From: Cumulibacter manganitolerans
GTDB lineage: Bacteria; Actinomycetota; Actinomycetes; Mycobacteriales; Antricoccaceae
Reading direction: 5' to 3'
Length of the DNA stretch: 64,000 nt
NCBI RefSeq assembly: GCF_009602465.1
Contig: NZ_WBKP01000001.1
Location: 120,782-184,781, forward strand
Part shown: positions 20,093 to 27,393 of the stretch, one piece after another
How positions within the stretch are numbered: the first letter of the stretch is position 1
Layout: every line of letters starts with the position of its first letter
Made by a program: the position numbers and the translations under genes
The notes under the pieces: model-generated
What the model was told of the DNA's origin: nothing
Seen by the model: only the letters and a program-made list of their open reading frames with translations
Databases searched by the model: none

Positions 20093-20953
20093 CTACTTCT
20101 GGGCGACGAAGGTCTGCCGGAGCTCGCCGATGCCGTCGATCTTGCTGGTGAGGACCTCGCCGTCCGCGAGGAAGCGCTTGGGGGTGCGGCCCAGTCCGAC
20201 GCCGGCCGGCGTTCCCGTGAAGATGATGTCGCCGGCGTCCAGCGGCAGCACGGCCGAGAGCTTCTCGATGAGCACCGGCACCGAGAACACCAGGTTGCTG
20301 GTGTTGCCGTCCTGCATGGTCTCACCGTCGATCGCGCACGACAGCGCGATCGCGTCGCGGTCGGCGAGCTCGTCCGGGGTCACGACGTACGGCCCGGTGG
20401 GGCCGAAGCCCTCGAAGGACTTGCCGAGGCTGAACTGCGGGGCCGGTCCGGCGCTCTGGGTGACCCGCTCGGAGAGATCCTGCCCGGCGGTGAGCCCGGC
20501 GACGTGCTCCCATGCGTCCGCGGCCGCGACGTTGCGGGCCGCCTTGCCGATGACGACGACCAGCTCGACCTCCCAGTCGACCTGGCCGCCGGCCGGAAGG
20601 GTGACGGTGCTGACCGGACCGCTCAGGCAGTTCTTGAACTTGGTGAACGTGGGCGGTACGCCGTCCGGCACGGCGAGGCCGGCCTCGGCCGCGTGATCGC
20701 GGTAGTTCAGGCCGATCGCGAAGATCTGGCCCGGCTCGGGGACGGGGGCGCCGAGGTCCTCGGCGGCGAACGGCTGGCCCTCGCCGAGGTCCGCGCCGGC
20801 GGCCCACGAGGCGAACGCCGCCCAGTCGGCGTACGCCGACTGCGGCTCCGGGCCGAAGCGGCCGTCGCTGGCCTTCGCCACGTCATACGCCGTCTGGCCC
20901 TCGACGATGACGAGGCGGCCGCTGAGGTTTGCGATCTTCACTGTGTGATCCAT
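20093..20953 (-). CDS. fumarylacetoacetate hydrolase family protein
   Basis: A 286-residue FAH-fold enzyme. Such proteins hydrolyse acylpyruvates or hydrate/decarboxylate 2-keto-alkenoates in ring-cleavage pathways. Seen: IFAIGLNYRDHAAEAG (start of catalytic domain), PTFTKFKNCLSGP, the metal-binding VDWEVELVVVIGK with two acidic ligands, and IIFTGTPAGVGLGRTPKRFL. First gene of the operon FAH-dioxygenase-hydroxylase. Given the neighbours it likely cleaves or hydrates the ring-opened product. Divergent from the GntR regulator. Confidence 0.87.
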   Translation of the reverse strand: MDHTVKIANLSGRLVIVEGQTAYDVAKASDGRFGPEPQSAYADWAAFASWAAGADLGEGQPFAAEDLGAPVPEPGQIFAIGLNYRDHAAEAGLAVPDGVPPTFTKFKNCLSGPVSTVTLPAGGQVDWEVELVVVIGKAARNVAAADAWEHVAGLTAGQDLSERVTQSAGPAPQFSLGKSFEGFGPTGPYVVTPDELADRDAIALSCAIDGETMQDGNTSNLVFSVPVLIEKLSAVLPLDAGDIIFTGTPAGVGLGRTPKRFLADGEVLTSKIDGIGELRQTFVAQK

Positions 20954-21107
20954 CCGTCACAATTGATCATAATGATTAGGTATGATGGTGTGGCGTCGGC
21001 AACCTAAAGTCAATAGTCCGTAGGGCGGATTTTCGACAACCCGGTAGTTGTCCCATACCGACCTGGCACTATCGATCCGAACCACCGCAGACCCGGAGGC
21101 CTTCGCC
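20954..21107. promoter_or_regulatory. AT-rich divergent control region of the ring-cleavage operon
   Basis: AT-rich against a very GC-rich background. It contains the 11-bp perfect palindrome ATCAT-a-ATGAT (20966-20976), the TGATCA overlapping it, and GTATGAT at 20980-20986. This is a likely operator for the divergently encoded GntR protein, which would then control both itself and the operon. Confidence 0.55.
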
Positions 21108-21785
21108 GTGCAGACCCGTTCCCGAGCCGAGCTCGCCGCCGACCTCATCGGCGTGATCTCGTCCGACGTGCCGTCCGGCGGACGGATGGGCACCAAGGAG
21201 GAGCTGCGGGCGCGGGCGGGGGTGAGCGTCGGGACGTTCAACGAGGCCCTGCGCCTGGCTCAGACCCGCGGCGTCGTCCGGGTCAAGCCCGGGCCCGGCG
21301 GAGGCGTCTTCGCCGCCGACCAGCAGGGCATGGTCCGGCTGGCCAACGTCGTCCTGGCGCTGGACATCGATGCGGGCGCCGTCGAGCAGGCCATCCGGCT
21401 GCGCGACGCCCTGGACCCGCTGCTGGTCGAGGACGCGATCGACCACGCCCGGCCGAGCGACATCGAGAGGCTGCGCGCGCTCGCCGAGGAGATGGAGCGC
21501 GTCGACGAGGAGGACGGCGGACTGGCCGTCACCAAGGTGATCTGGCGGCTGCACGCTGCCATCGCCGCGATCTCGCCGAACCAGATGATCTCGTCGATCT
21601 ACGAGGGCCTGCTCGACCTCATCGAGAAGCACACCGTGGGAGTCGCCGACGCCCAGCCGCCGGCGCACACCGGGGATCGGGTTCGCCTGCACCGCGACAT
21701 CGTGGAGGCCATCGCCGATCGCGACGCGACCCGGGCCGCCGAGCTCATGGTCGACCACCAGATCGCCGCGCGCAGACGCGGCTGA
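21108..21785 (+). CDS. GntR family (FCD-type) transcriptional regulator
   Basis: A 225-residue repressor with an N-terminal winged helix (GGRMGTKEELRARAGVSVGTFNEALRLAQ, shown here as TKEELRARAGVSVGTFNEAL, residues ~24-45, then VVRVKPGPGGGVF wing) and a C-terminal FCD helical ligand domain with RLRDALDPLLVEDA and late histidines (HAAIAAI, LHRDIVEAI) that usually bind a metal. The GTG at 21108 is preceded by GGAGG at 21095-21099 and is preferred over an upstream in-frame TTG at 21048. Probably represses the divergent ring-cleavage operon, with a pathway acid as inducer. Confidence 0.87.
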   Translation: MQTRSRAELAADLIGVISSDVPSGGRMGTKEELRARAGVSVGTFNEALRLAQTRGVVRVKPGPGGGVFAADQQGMVRLANVVLALDIDAGAVEQAIRLRDALDPLLVEDAIDHARPSDIERLRALAEEMERVDEEDGGLAVTKVIWRLHAAIAAISPNQMISSIYEGLLDLIEKHTVGVADAQPPAHTGDRVRLHRDIVEAIADRDATRAAELMVDHQIAARRRG

Positions 21786-21805
21786 CGACCTCGGTGTCAT
21801 GTGGC

Positions 21806-21894
21806 GGTGGGTTGTACCCCGCTAAATGCGCGAGAGCGGGGCATTACCCACCTCATCACGTGTGAGCGGGGCATTCCCCACCGCGTCACGCGAG
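21806..21894. repeat. intergenic hairpin repeat with 30-bp right-arm duplication (copy 2)
   Basis: Arms 21806-21823 and 21835-21852 pair over 18 bp with three mismatches. The right arm AGCGGGGCATTACCCACC is repeated from 21865, exactly 30 bp later, as in copy 1. Located just after the GntR gene; probable terminator. Confidence 0.7.
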
Positions 21895-21943
21895 CCTGGC
21901 AGTCGGTCCTTAGCGGGCGGTTGCAGTATGCAACACTTGCCTA

Positions 21944-22393
21944 ATGACAAATGTTGCGAATCGCGACGTCGCCGCCCTGCAGCGGCTCACCCGTGACCTG
22001 CTCGCCGTCGCGATGACGACCGTGCAGGAGATCAGCGACGTGTCGATGCCCCAGATGCGGTTGCTGTTCGCAGTCGCCGACGCCGGTTCCGCACCGTGCG
22101 GGAGCCTGGCGCACCAGCTCGGCGTGGCCGGCTCGTCCGTCACGCGACTGGCCGACCGCATGGTCGCCGCGGGATATCTCGACCGCCGGCACAGCCCCGA
22201 CAACCGAAGCGTCGTCCTGCTCTCGCTCACCGACTCCGGTGCCGCCGTCATCGACGCGGTCGTCGAGCGTCGCGCCCGGATCTTCCGCGATGCGTTGGGG
22301 GAGCTCGATCCGAGCGCCCGGGCGGGGCTGCTTCGAGGGCTCGACGGCCTGCACGCCGCGCTCGACGCTGCCGCCCAGCCCGCCGAGCGGTGA
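21944..22393 (+). CDS. MarR family transcriptional regulator
   Basis: A 149-residue winged-helix regulator. Seen: MPQMRLLFAVADAG, the recognition helix region SLAHQLGVAGSSVTRLADRM (residues ~56-75), and the wing LDRRHSPDNRSVVLLSLTDSG typical of MarR (DxRs). Its stop codon overlaps a GTG at 22390 (GTGA), so it is translationally coupled to the chloride-channel gene and presumably controls it. Ligand unknown. Confidence 0.87.
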   Translation: MTNVANRDVAALQRLTRDLLAVAMTTVQEISDVSMPQMRLLFAVADAGSAPCGSLAHQLGVAGSSVTRLADRMVAAGYLDRRHSPDNRSVVLLSLTDSGAAVIDAVVERRARIFRDALGELDPSARAGLLRGLDGLHAALDAAAQPAER

Positions 22394-22398
22394 GCGCG

Positions 22399-24012
22399 AT
22401 GACCCGCAACACCCACCTCGGAGACTTCAACGTGGACCGGCGGATGGTGCTGATCGCGCTGCTCGCGATCCCCGTGGGGGCGCTCGGCGCGGTCGCCGCG
22501 TGGGCGCTGCTGCGGCTCATCGGGCTGGTGACGAATCTGTGCTTCTACGGCCGGGTGTCGACCGACCTCATCGCGCCGGGCAGCGTCGCGCACCCGTGGT
22601 GGCTGGTGCTGCTGATGCCCGTCGCCGGCGGACTCGTCATCGGGCTGATGGCGCGGTTCGGCTCGGAGAAGATCCGCGGTCACGGCATGCCGGAGGCGAT
22701 CGAGTCGATCCTCACCCGCGGCAGCGTGGTCGAGCCCAAGGTGGCCATCCTCAAGCCGGTGTCGTCCGCGGTCAGCATCGGGACCGGCGGGCCGTTCGGC
22801 GCCGAGGGCCCGATCATCATGACCGGCGGCGCGATCGGGTCGATCCTCGCCCAGCACCTGCACCTGACGGCCGACGAGCGCAAGACGCTCCTGGTGTCCG
22901 GCGCCGCGGCCGGCATGGCGGCCACCTTCAACTCCCCGCTGGCCGCGGTGCTGCTCGCCGTCGAGCTGCTGCTGTTCGAGTGGCGCCCGCGCAGCCTCGT
23001 GCCGGTGTCCGCCGCCGTCGCCGTCGCGGCGATCGTGCGCGCACCGTTGCTCGGTGGCGGCCCCATCTTCCCGGTCGACACGCACGGCGTCACGGCGTCC
23101 GCCGGCGCCGACCTGCTCGCCGTCGTCCTCGGCGTCTGCGGAGCGGTGGTCGCGCTGGTCGCCACCCAGCTGGTGTACCGCGCGGAGGACCTGTTCGCCC
23201 GGCTGCCCTTCCACTGGATGTGGTGGCCGGCGATCGGTGGCCTGGTCATCGGGCTCGGCGGCCTGATGGAGCCGCGCGCGCTCGGCGTCGGGTACGACGT
23301 CATCGACGCGCTGCTCACCGGGCACGCGACGACGAGCCTGATCATCGGCATCCTCGTGGTCAAGACGCTGATCTGGTCGCTGTCGCTGGGCTCGGGCACC
23401 TCCGGCGGCGTCCTCGCGCCGATCTTCATGATCGGCGGCGCGCTGGGCGCCGCGGTCGGGCTGCTCCTGCCGCACGTGTTCCCGGGATTCTGGGCGCTGC
23501 TCGGGCTCGCCGCGGTCGTCGGCGGCGTGATGCGCTCTCCGCTGACCGGCGTGGTGTTCACCCTGGAGCTGACCCAGGCGTGGAGCGCGGCGCTCCCGGT
23601 GCTGATCGCCTCGGTGACCGCTTTCGCGGTCTCGGTGCTGGTGCTGCGCCGGTCGGTGCTCACGGAGAAGATCGCGCGACGCGGCCTGCACCTGACCCGC
23701 GACTACTCGACCGACCCGCTGGAGACGTTCTTCTGCGCGGACGTCGCGCGGACCGATCCCGACAGCCTGGCGATCGCCCGCGGCGAGGACGCCGGACCTG
23801 TGCTGCGCGCGCACGACACACTGCGGCACGCGGCGTACGTGATGGCCGAGAGCCGCATCGACCACGCCCCCGTCCTCGATGCGCAGGACGCCGTCGTCGG
23901 GCTGGTGCGGCTGCCGGACCTGCTCAGCGCGCGGCGGCACGACCTGAACGAGGCCACCGCGCGCGAGCGGCCGCTGCGGTTCTTCGCCGGCCGGGCGACC
24001 GGCGAGGACTAG
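22399..24012 (+). CDS. ClC-family anion channel/transporter with C-terminal CBS motif
   Basis: A 537-residue ClC-family membrane protein with about a dozen hydrophobic segments, moving Cl- or another anion. Seen: GHGMPEAIES (residues 94-103, the GSGIP position), GTGGPFGAEGP with the gating Glu136, FNSPLAAVLLAVEL, GSGTSGGVLAP and GGVMRSPLTG. A CBS-like tail (HAAYVMAESRIDHAPVLD) follows. Three positions used by the E. coli H+/Cl- exchanger differ: the central Ser is His95, the inner proton glutamate is Leu190, and the anion-binding Tyr aligns with Leu in SVLTEKIARRG. ATG 22399 or GTG 22390 could start it. It ends on the shared CTAG with the convergent gene. Confidence 0.9.
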   Translation: MTRNTHLGDFNVDRRMVLIALLAIPVGALGAVAAWALLRLIGLVTNLCFYGRVSTDLIAPGSVAHPWWLVLLMPVAGGLVIGLMARFGSEKIRGHGMPEAIESILTRGSVVEPKVAILKPVSSAVSIGTGGPFGAEGPIIMTGGAIGSILAQHLHLTADERKTLLVSGAAAGMAATFNSPLAAVLLAVELLLFEWRPRSLVPVSAAVAVAAIVRAPLLGGGPIFPVDTHGVTASAGADLLAVVLGVCGAVVALVATQLVYRAEDLFARLPFHWMWWPAIGGLVIGLGGLMEPRALGVGYDVIDALLTGHATTSLIIGILVVKTLIWSLSLGSGTSGGVLAPIFMIGGALGAAVGLLLPHVFPGFWALLGLAAVVGGVMRSPLTGVVFTLELTQAWSAALPVLIASVTAFAVSVLVLRRSVLTEKIARRGLHLTRDYSTDPLETFFCADVARTDPDSLAIARGEDAGPVLRAHDTLRHAAYVMAESRIDHAPVLDAQDAVVGLVRLPDLLSARRHDLNEATARERPLRFFAGRATGED

Positions 24013-24980
24013 CGGAAGCCGGCGTTCTGCCGCGGCGTGTACGGGCCCTCGAGGCGCGCGATCTCGTCGTCGGTGAGGTCGATCGACAGCGCGGCCACCG
24101 CGTCGTCCAGCTGCGAGGCCTTGGAGGCGCCGACGATCGGCGCGTCCACGACCGGCTTGCTGCGCACCCACGCCAGCGCGATCTGGGCCATCGGCACGCC
24201 ACGCTCGTCGGCGACCGCGCGCACCGCGTCGACGATGTTGACGTCGTCGTCCCGGTACAGCGTCTTGCCGAACTCGTCGGTCTCGGTGCGGCCCGTCGCG
24301 GTGTCCCACGGGCGGGTCAGCCGGCCGCGGGCCAGCGGGCTCCACGGGATGACGCCGACGCCCATGTCCAGGCACATCGGGTGCATCTCGCGCTCCTCCT
24401 CGCGCGCCAGCAGGTTGTAGTGGTCCTGCATGGCGATGAACGGCGTCCACCCGTTCATCTCGGCGAGATGCTGCGCCTTGGCGAACTGCCACGCATGCAT
24501 CGAGGACGCGCCCAGGTAGCGGACCTTGCCGCTGCGGACCAGGTCGTGCAGCGCCTCCATCGTCTCGTCGATCGGCGTGCTGTAGTCCCAGCGGTGGATC
24601 TGGTACAGATCGATGAAGTCGGTGCCGAGCCTGCGCAGGGACGCCTCGCACTCGGCCATGATGGCCTTGCGCGACAGGCCCCCGCCGTACGGCCCGGGGC
24701 GCATCCGGTTGAAGACCTTGGTCGCGATGACGACGTCGTCGCGGCTGGTGAAGTCACGCAGCGCGCGACCGACGATCTCCTCCGAGGAGCCGTTCGAGTA
24801 GACGTTGGCGGTGTCGAAGAAAGTGATGCCGGCGTCGACGGCCTGCTTGATGAGCGGCCTGGACTGATCCTCCGGCAGCGACCACGGGTGCGTGCCCTGA
24901 TCGGGCGCGCCGTAGGTCATGCAGCCGAGAGCGATCTCCGAGACGACGAGCCCGCTGTCGCCGATACGTACGTATTCCAT
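24009..24980 (-). CDS. aldo/keto reductase
   Basis: A 323-residue NADPH-dependent (alpha/beta)8 oxidoreductase. Seen: ALGCMTYG, the catalytic Asp/Tyr region FFDTANVYSNGSSEEIVGRAL, Lys in VVIATKVF, the His in YQIHRWDYSTPIDETM, and the cofactor end motif PIVGASKASQLDDAV. Similar to YajO/YghZ-like or sugar/aromatic aldehyde reductases; substrate unknown. Its TAG stop shares the palindrome CTAG (24009-24012) with the stop of the convergent ClC gene. It follows the quinone reductase gene by 13 bp, so the two probably form an operon. Confidence 0.88.
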   Translation of the reverse strand: MEYVRIGDSGLVVSEIALGCMTYGAPDQGTHPWSLPEDQSRPLIKQAVDAGITFFDTANVYSNGSSEEIVGRALRDFTSRDDVVIATKVFNRMRPGPYGGGLSRKAIMAECEASLRRLGTDFIDLYQIHRWDYSTPIDETMEALHDLVRSGKVRYLGASSMHAWQFAKAQHLAEMNGWTPFIAMQDHYNLLAREEEREMHPMCLDMGVGVIPWSPLARGRLTRPWDTATGRTETDEFGKTLYRDDDVNIVDAVRAVADERGVPMAQIALAWVRSKPVVDAPIVGASKASQLDDAVAALSIDLTDDEIARLEGPYTPRQNAGFR

Positions 24981-24993
24981 GGGTCTCCTTGGG

Positions 24994-25965
24994 TCAGCGA
25001 ACGGTGAGGACGATCTTTCCGGTTGCGCGCCGCTGGTCGATGGTCAGCAGCGCCTCGACGACGTCGTCCAGCGGGAAGGCGCCGCCGATCGGCGGGACCA
25101 GCTCGCCGCTGGCGACCTTCGGCTCGAGCTCCTCCCATTGGCCGGCGAAGTAGCCGGGACGCTTGCTGGCGTAGGCGCCCCAGCCGACGCCGACCGCGTC
25201 GATGTTGTTCAGCAGCAGCCGGTTGACCTTCACCTCGGGGATCGAGCCCTCGGTGAAACCGACCACCAGCAGACGCCCGTCGTTGCGCAGGCAGCGCAGC
25301 GAGTCGGTGAACCGGTCGCCGCCGACGGTGTCGACCACGATGTCCACGCCCTCGCCGCCGGTCGCCTCCATGACCGCGTCCTTGAACCCGTCGACCAGCA
25401 CGTACTGGTCGGCGCCGGCCTCGACCGCGACCTTCCCCTTCTCGTCGGTCGAGGTCACCGCGATGACCTTGCCCGCGCCGAACGCCTTGGCGACCTGGAT
25501 GGACGCCGTGCCGACACCGCCGGCGGCGCCGTGCACCAGCACCGTCTCGCCGGCGGCCATCCGGCCGCGCGGCAGCAGCGCGAAGTGCGCGGTCATGTAG
25601 TTGAACGGCAGCGCCGCGGCCTGCTCGAACGTCACGTTGTCCGGGATCTTGAAGACCAGGCCCGGGTCGCATACGGCGTACTCGGCATAGCCGCCGAGCA
25701 TCGACAGCGCGGCGACGCGGTCGCCGGGCTGCACGTGGGCGCCGTCCGGCGCCTCGACGACGACGCCACCGACCTCGGCGCCGGGAATGAACGGCAGGTC
25801 GGGCTTGATCTGGTACTTGCCGCGCGACTGGAGCACCTCGGGGAAGGCGACGCCGGCGGCGTGCACCTCGATCAGCACCTGGTCGGGCCCCCGGGTCGGC
25901 TTGTCGACGTCGACGACGGAGACGGCCTCGGGGCCGTCGAGGGATGCGATGTGAACGGCTCTCAT
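24994..25965 (-). CDS. NADPH:quinone oxidoreductase (zinc-independent MDR family)
   Basis: A 323-residue medium-chain reductase of the quinone-oxidoreductase type. Seen: GVAFPEVLQSRGKYQ, LPFIPGAEVGGVV, the nucleotide-binding VLVHGAAGGVGTASIQVAKA (residues ~142-161) and VDIVVDTVGGDRF. The structural and catalytic zinc ligands of alcohol dehydrogenases are absent. It may reduce quinones or 2-enoyl-type substrates. First gene of a two-gene minus-strand operon with the aldo/keto reductase. Confidence 0.88.
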   Translation of the reverse strand: MRAVHIASLDGPEAVSVVDVDKPTRGPDQVLIEVHAAGVAFPEVLQSRGKYQIKPDLPFIPGAEVGGVVVEAPDGAHVQPGDRVAALSMLGGYAEYAVCDPGLVFKIPDNVTFEQAAALPFNYMTAHFALLPRGRMAAGETVLVHGAAGGVGTASIQVAKAFGAGKVIAVTSTDEKGKVAVEAGADQYVLVDGFKDAVMEATGGEGVDIVVDTVGGDRFTDSLRCLRNDGRLLVVGFTEGSIPEVKVNRLLLNNIDAVGVGWGAYASKRPGYFAGQWEELEPKVASGELVPPIGGAFPLDDVVEALLTIDQRRATGKIVLTVR

Positions 25966-26118
25966 GCACCGACCCTATACACCCCCGGGTGCTGCCTCGG
26001 CCCGGGTGGGCGGGGTCCCGTTCTCGGGCGGATCGGTGTCCTTCGGCCGGAGTGGGGTTCCGCGGGCGGACCCGCGTCGTCCGGGCAGGCTGCGGTGCGT
26101 CGGCGTCGTCGGGGGCGT

Positions 26119-26207
26119 GGGCTACGCGGACGGGCTTGGGTACTGCGGACGGGGTTGGGTTACGCGGACGGACTTGGGTTACGCGGACGGGGTTGGGTAC
26201 TTCGGGC
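26119..26207. repeat. 19-bp tandem array 1 (four full units)
   Basis: Units start at 26119, 26138, 26157 and 26176, with a partial fifth; the type unit is GGGTTACGCGGACGGGGTT. The period is not a multiple of three, so the array cannot encode a repeated peptide. Confidence 0.8.
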
Positions 26208-26225
26208 GGACCGATCGGTCCGCTC

Positions 26226-26320
26226 GCGGTGCATAAGTCCGCCTGCCGTGCATAAGTCCGCCTGCGGTGCGTCGGTCCGCCTGCGGTGCGTCGGTCCGCC
26301 TGCGGTGCATAGGTCCGCTC
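26226..26320. repeat. 19-bp tandem array 2 (five units)
   Basis: Units start at 26226, 26245, 26264, 26283 and 26302. Type GCGGTGCATAAGTCCGCCT, with a variant carrying GCGTCGGT in the middle. Each unit is itself partly palindromic. Two variants alternate as A-A-B-B-A, suggesting unequal exchange. Confidence 0.8.
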
Positions 26321-26410
26321 GGGAGTCCGACGTCCACCTTGTCGGTGGACGGGCGCGGCGTCGGTGGGTCTTTCGTGAGGCGGGACGCCGGGAGGCACTA
26401 CGCTCTGGCG

Positions 26411-27193
26411 ATGACCTCCCGCCTGCCGATCGCCATCTGGCACCTCTTGATCGCCGCGCTCGCGTGGTGGGGATGGGCGTTGAGCATGAAGCGGTGGCCG
26501 GCCGACCTGCTGTTCTTCTCCAACATCTTCATGCTGGGTACGGCGGTGGTGTTCACCGCCCTGGTCGTGGCCCGAGCCCGCGGGGACATCGGCCACGTCG
26601 GTGTCGGCGTCCGCGGGGATGCCGGGCACACCGTCGATGTCCGGGGCGCTGCCGGTCGCACCGTCGGTGTCCGGGGCGGTGCCGGTCGCACCGTCGGTGT
26701 CCGGGGGGACGCCGGTCACGCCGTCGGTGTCCGGGGCGACGCCGGTCACGCCGGTGTGGTCGCTCGCGGGGCGTGCGCGATGTACGGCGTCATCGTCGCG
26801 ATCGTGTTCAACACGCTGCTCGACGCGGACCTCTCTCAGCTCTCCAGCCTCCTCGCACACGCGGTCATCCCGGCGCTGGTGCTGGGCGACTGGCTGTTCG
26901 TCCGGCGCCGCGGCGTACCGCTCGGCGGCGGCGCGGTCGCGCTCTGGATGGTCATCCCGGTGCTCTACATCCCGCTGTACACGCTGAACGACCGACCGGG
27001 CGTCCCCGGCGCGCCGATCTACGGCTTCCTCGACCCCCGGCAACCGGACTACTGGCCGCTGGTGTGCGCATTCACCGGCTTCTTCCTGCTCGTCGGCCTC
27101 CTGATCTGGGCACTCCGTACCGGCCGGCCGTGGCGTGGTGACTCCGCGGCGGCCGCGACCGAACCCGTCACGGCCGGAGCTGTCGAGACCTGA
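26411..27193 (+). CDS. Pr6Pr-type membrane protein with internal 10-residue repeats
   Basis: A 260-residue membrane protein resembling the Pr6Pr/FAR-17a-like family of actinobacterial membrane proteins (function unknown). Six hydrophobic segments are visible: LPIAIWHLLIAALAWWGWAL, LLFFSNIFMLGTAVVFTALVV, MYGVIVAIVFNTLL, LLAHAVIPALVLGDWLFV, VALWMVIPVLYIPLY and WPLVCAFTGFFLLVGLLIWAL. The family's LLHxxxP block is present as LLAHAVIPAL. Between segments 2 and 3 there is an unusual run of five copies of VGVRGDAGHT-like decapeptides (about residues 67-117), coded by 30-bp DNA repeats. The start ATG has no strong Shine-Dalgarno. Confidence 0.75.
   Translation: MTSRLPIAIWHLLIAALAWWGWALSMKRWPADLLFFSNIFMLGTAVVFTALVVARARGDIGHVGVGVRGDAGHTVDVRGAAGRTVGVRGGAGRTVGVRGDAGHAVGVRGDAGHAGVVARGACAMYGVIVAIVFNTLLDADLSQLSSLLAHAVIPALVLGDWLFVRRRGVPLGGGAVALWMVIPVLYIPLYTLNDRPGVPGAPIYGFLDPRQPDYWPLVCAFTGFFLLVGLLIWALRTGRPWRGDSAAAATEPVTAGAVET
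26611..26760 (+). repeat. 30-bp in-frame tandem repeat inside membrane-protein gene
   Basis: Five 30-bp units start at 26611, 26641, 26671, 26701 and 26731; a diverged unit may precede them at 26581. The consensus contains CCGGGGCGACGCCGGTCACG. The repeat is in frame and encodes VRGDAGHAVG-type decapeptides. Confidence 0.85.
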
Positions 27194-27235
27194 CCCGCGC
27201 CCAGAGCCGCTGAGCGCCGATCCGCGGCGCAGGCG

Positions 27236-27297
27236 GAAGCGGGCTTCGCGGGCGAAAGCGGGGAAGCTTCCCCGCTTTGAGCGACGAACCCCGCTTC
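27236..27297. terminator. nested palindrome after the membrane-protein gene
   Basis: A perfect 24-bp palindrome (27255-27278, centre AAGCTT) is enclosed by 13-bp arms GAAGCGGGCTTCG (27236-27248) and CGAACCCCGCTTC (27285-27297) with one mismatch. It lies 42 bp after the stop codon and could form a very stable hairpin or cruciform; likely a terminator. Confidence 0.65.
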
Positions 27298-27310
27298 GCG
27301 CCGAGGGCGT

Positions 27311-27382
27311 CGGCGCGGTGCGGGGACGCCGCCGCGGTGCGGGGACGTCGGCGCGGTGCGGGGACGCCGGCGCGGTCCGAGG
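27311..27382. repeat. 19-bp tandem array 3 (3.8 units)
   Basis: Units start at 27311, 27330, 27349 and 27368; type CGGCGCGGTGCGGGGACGC. It ends at the ribosome binding site of hrpB, so the array is in that gene's 5' leader. Confidence 0.75.
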
Positions 27383-27393
27383 AGAATGAAGCG

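Larger units (their letters stand above)
25966..26410. other. intergenic region, mostly 19-bp tandem arrays
   Basis: 445 bp without a convincing gene. It is dominated by two unrelated tandem arrays, both with a 19-bp period (listed separately). The promoter of the downstream membrane-protein gene must lie in 26321-26410. Confidence 0.5.

Noticed and set aside
20944..20961. CRP-like site TGTGA...TCACA
   Set aside because: The spacer is 8 bp, not 6, and it overlaps the start codon of the FAH gene.
21910..24651. A very long minus-strand open frame opposite the ClC gene
   Set aside because: It is the antisense of real genes in high-GC DNA, rich in Arg, Gly, His and Asp without domains; the + strand ClC and MarR genes have clear motifs.
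26226..26320. Possible CRISPR or iteron array
   Set aside because: Direct 19-bp units with no spacers; no replication gene nearby, so neither CRISPR nor a plasmid origin is supported.
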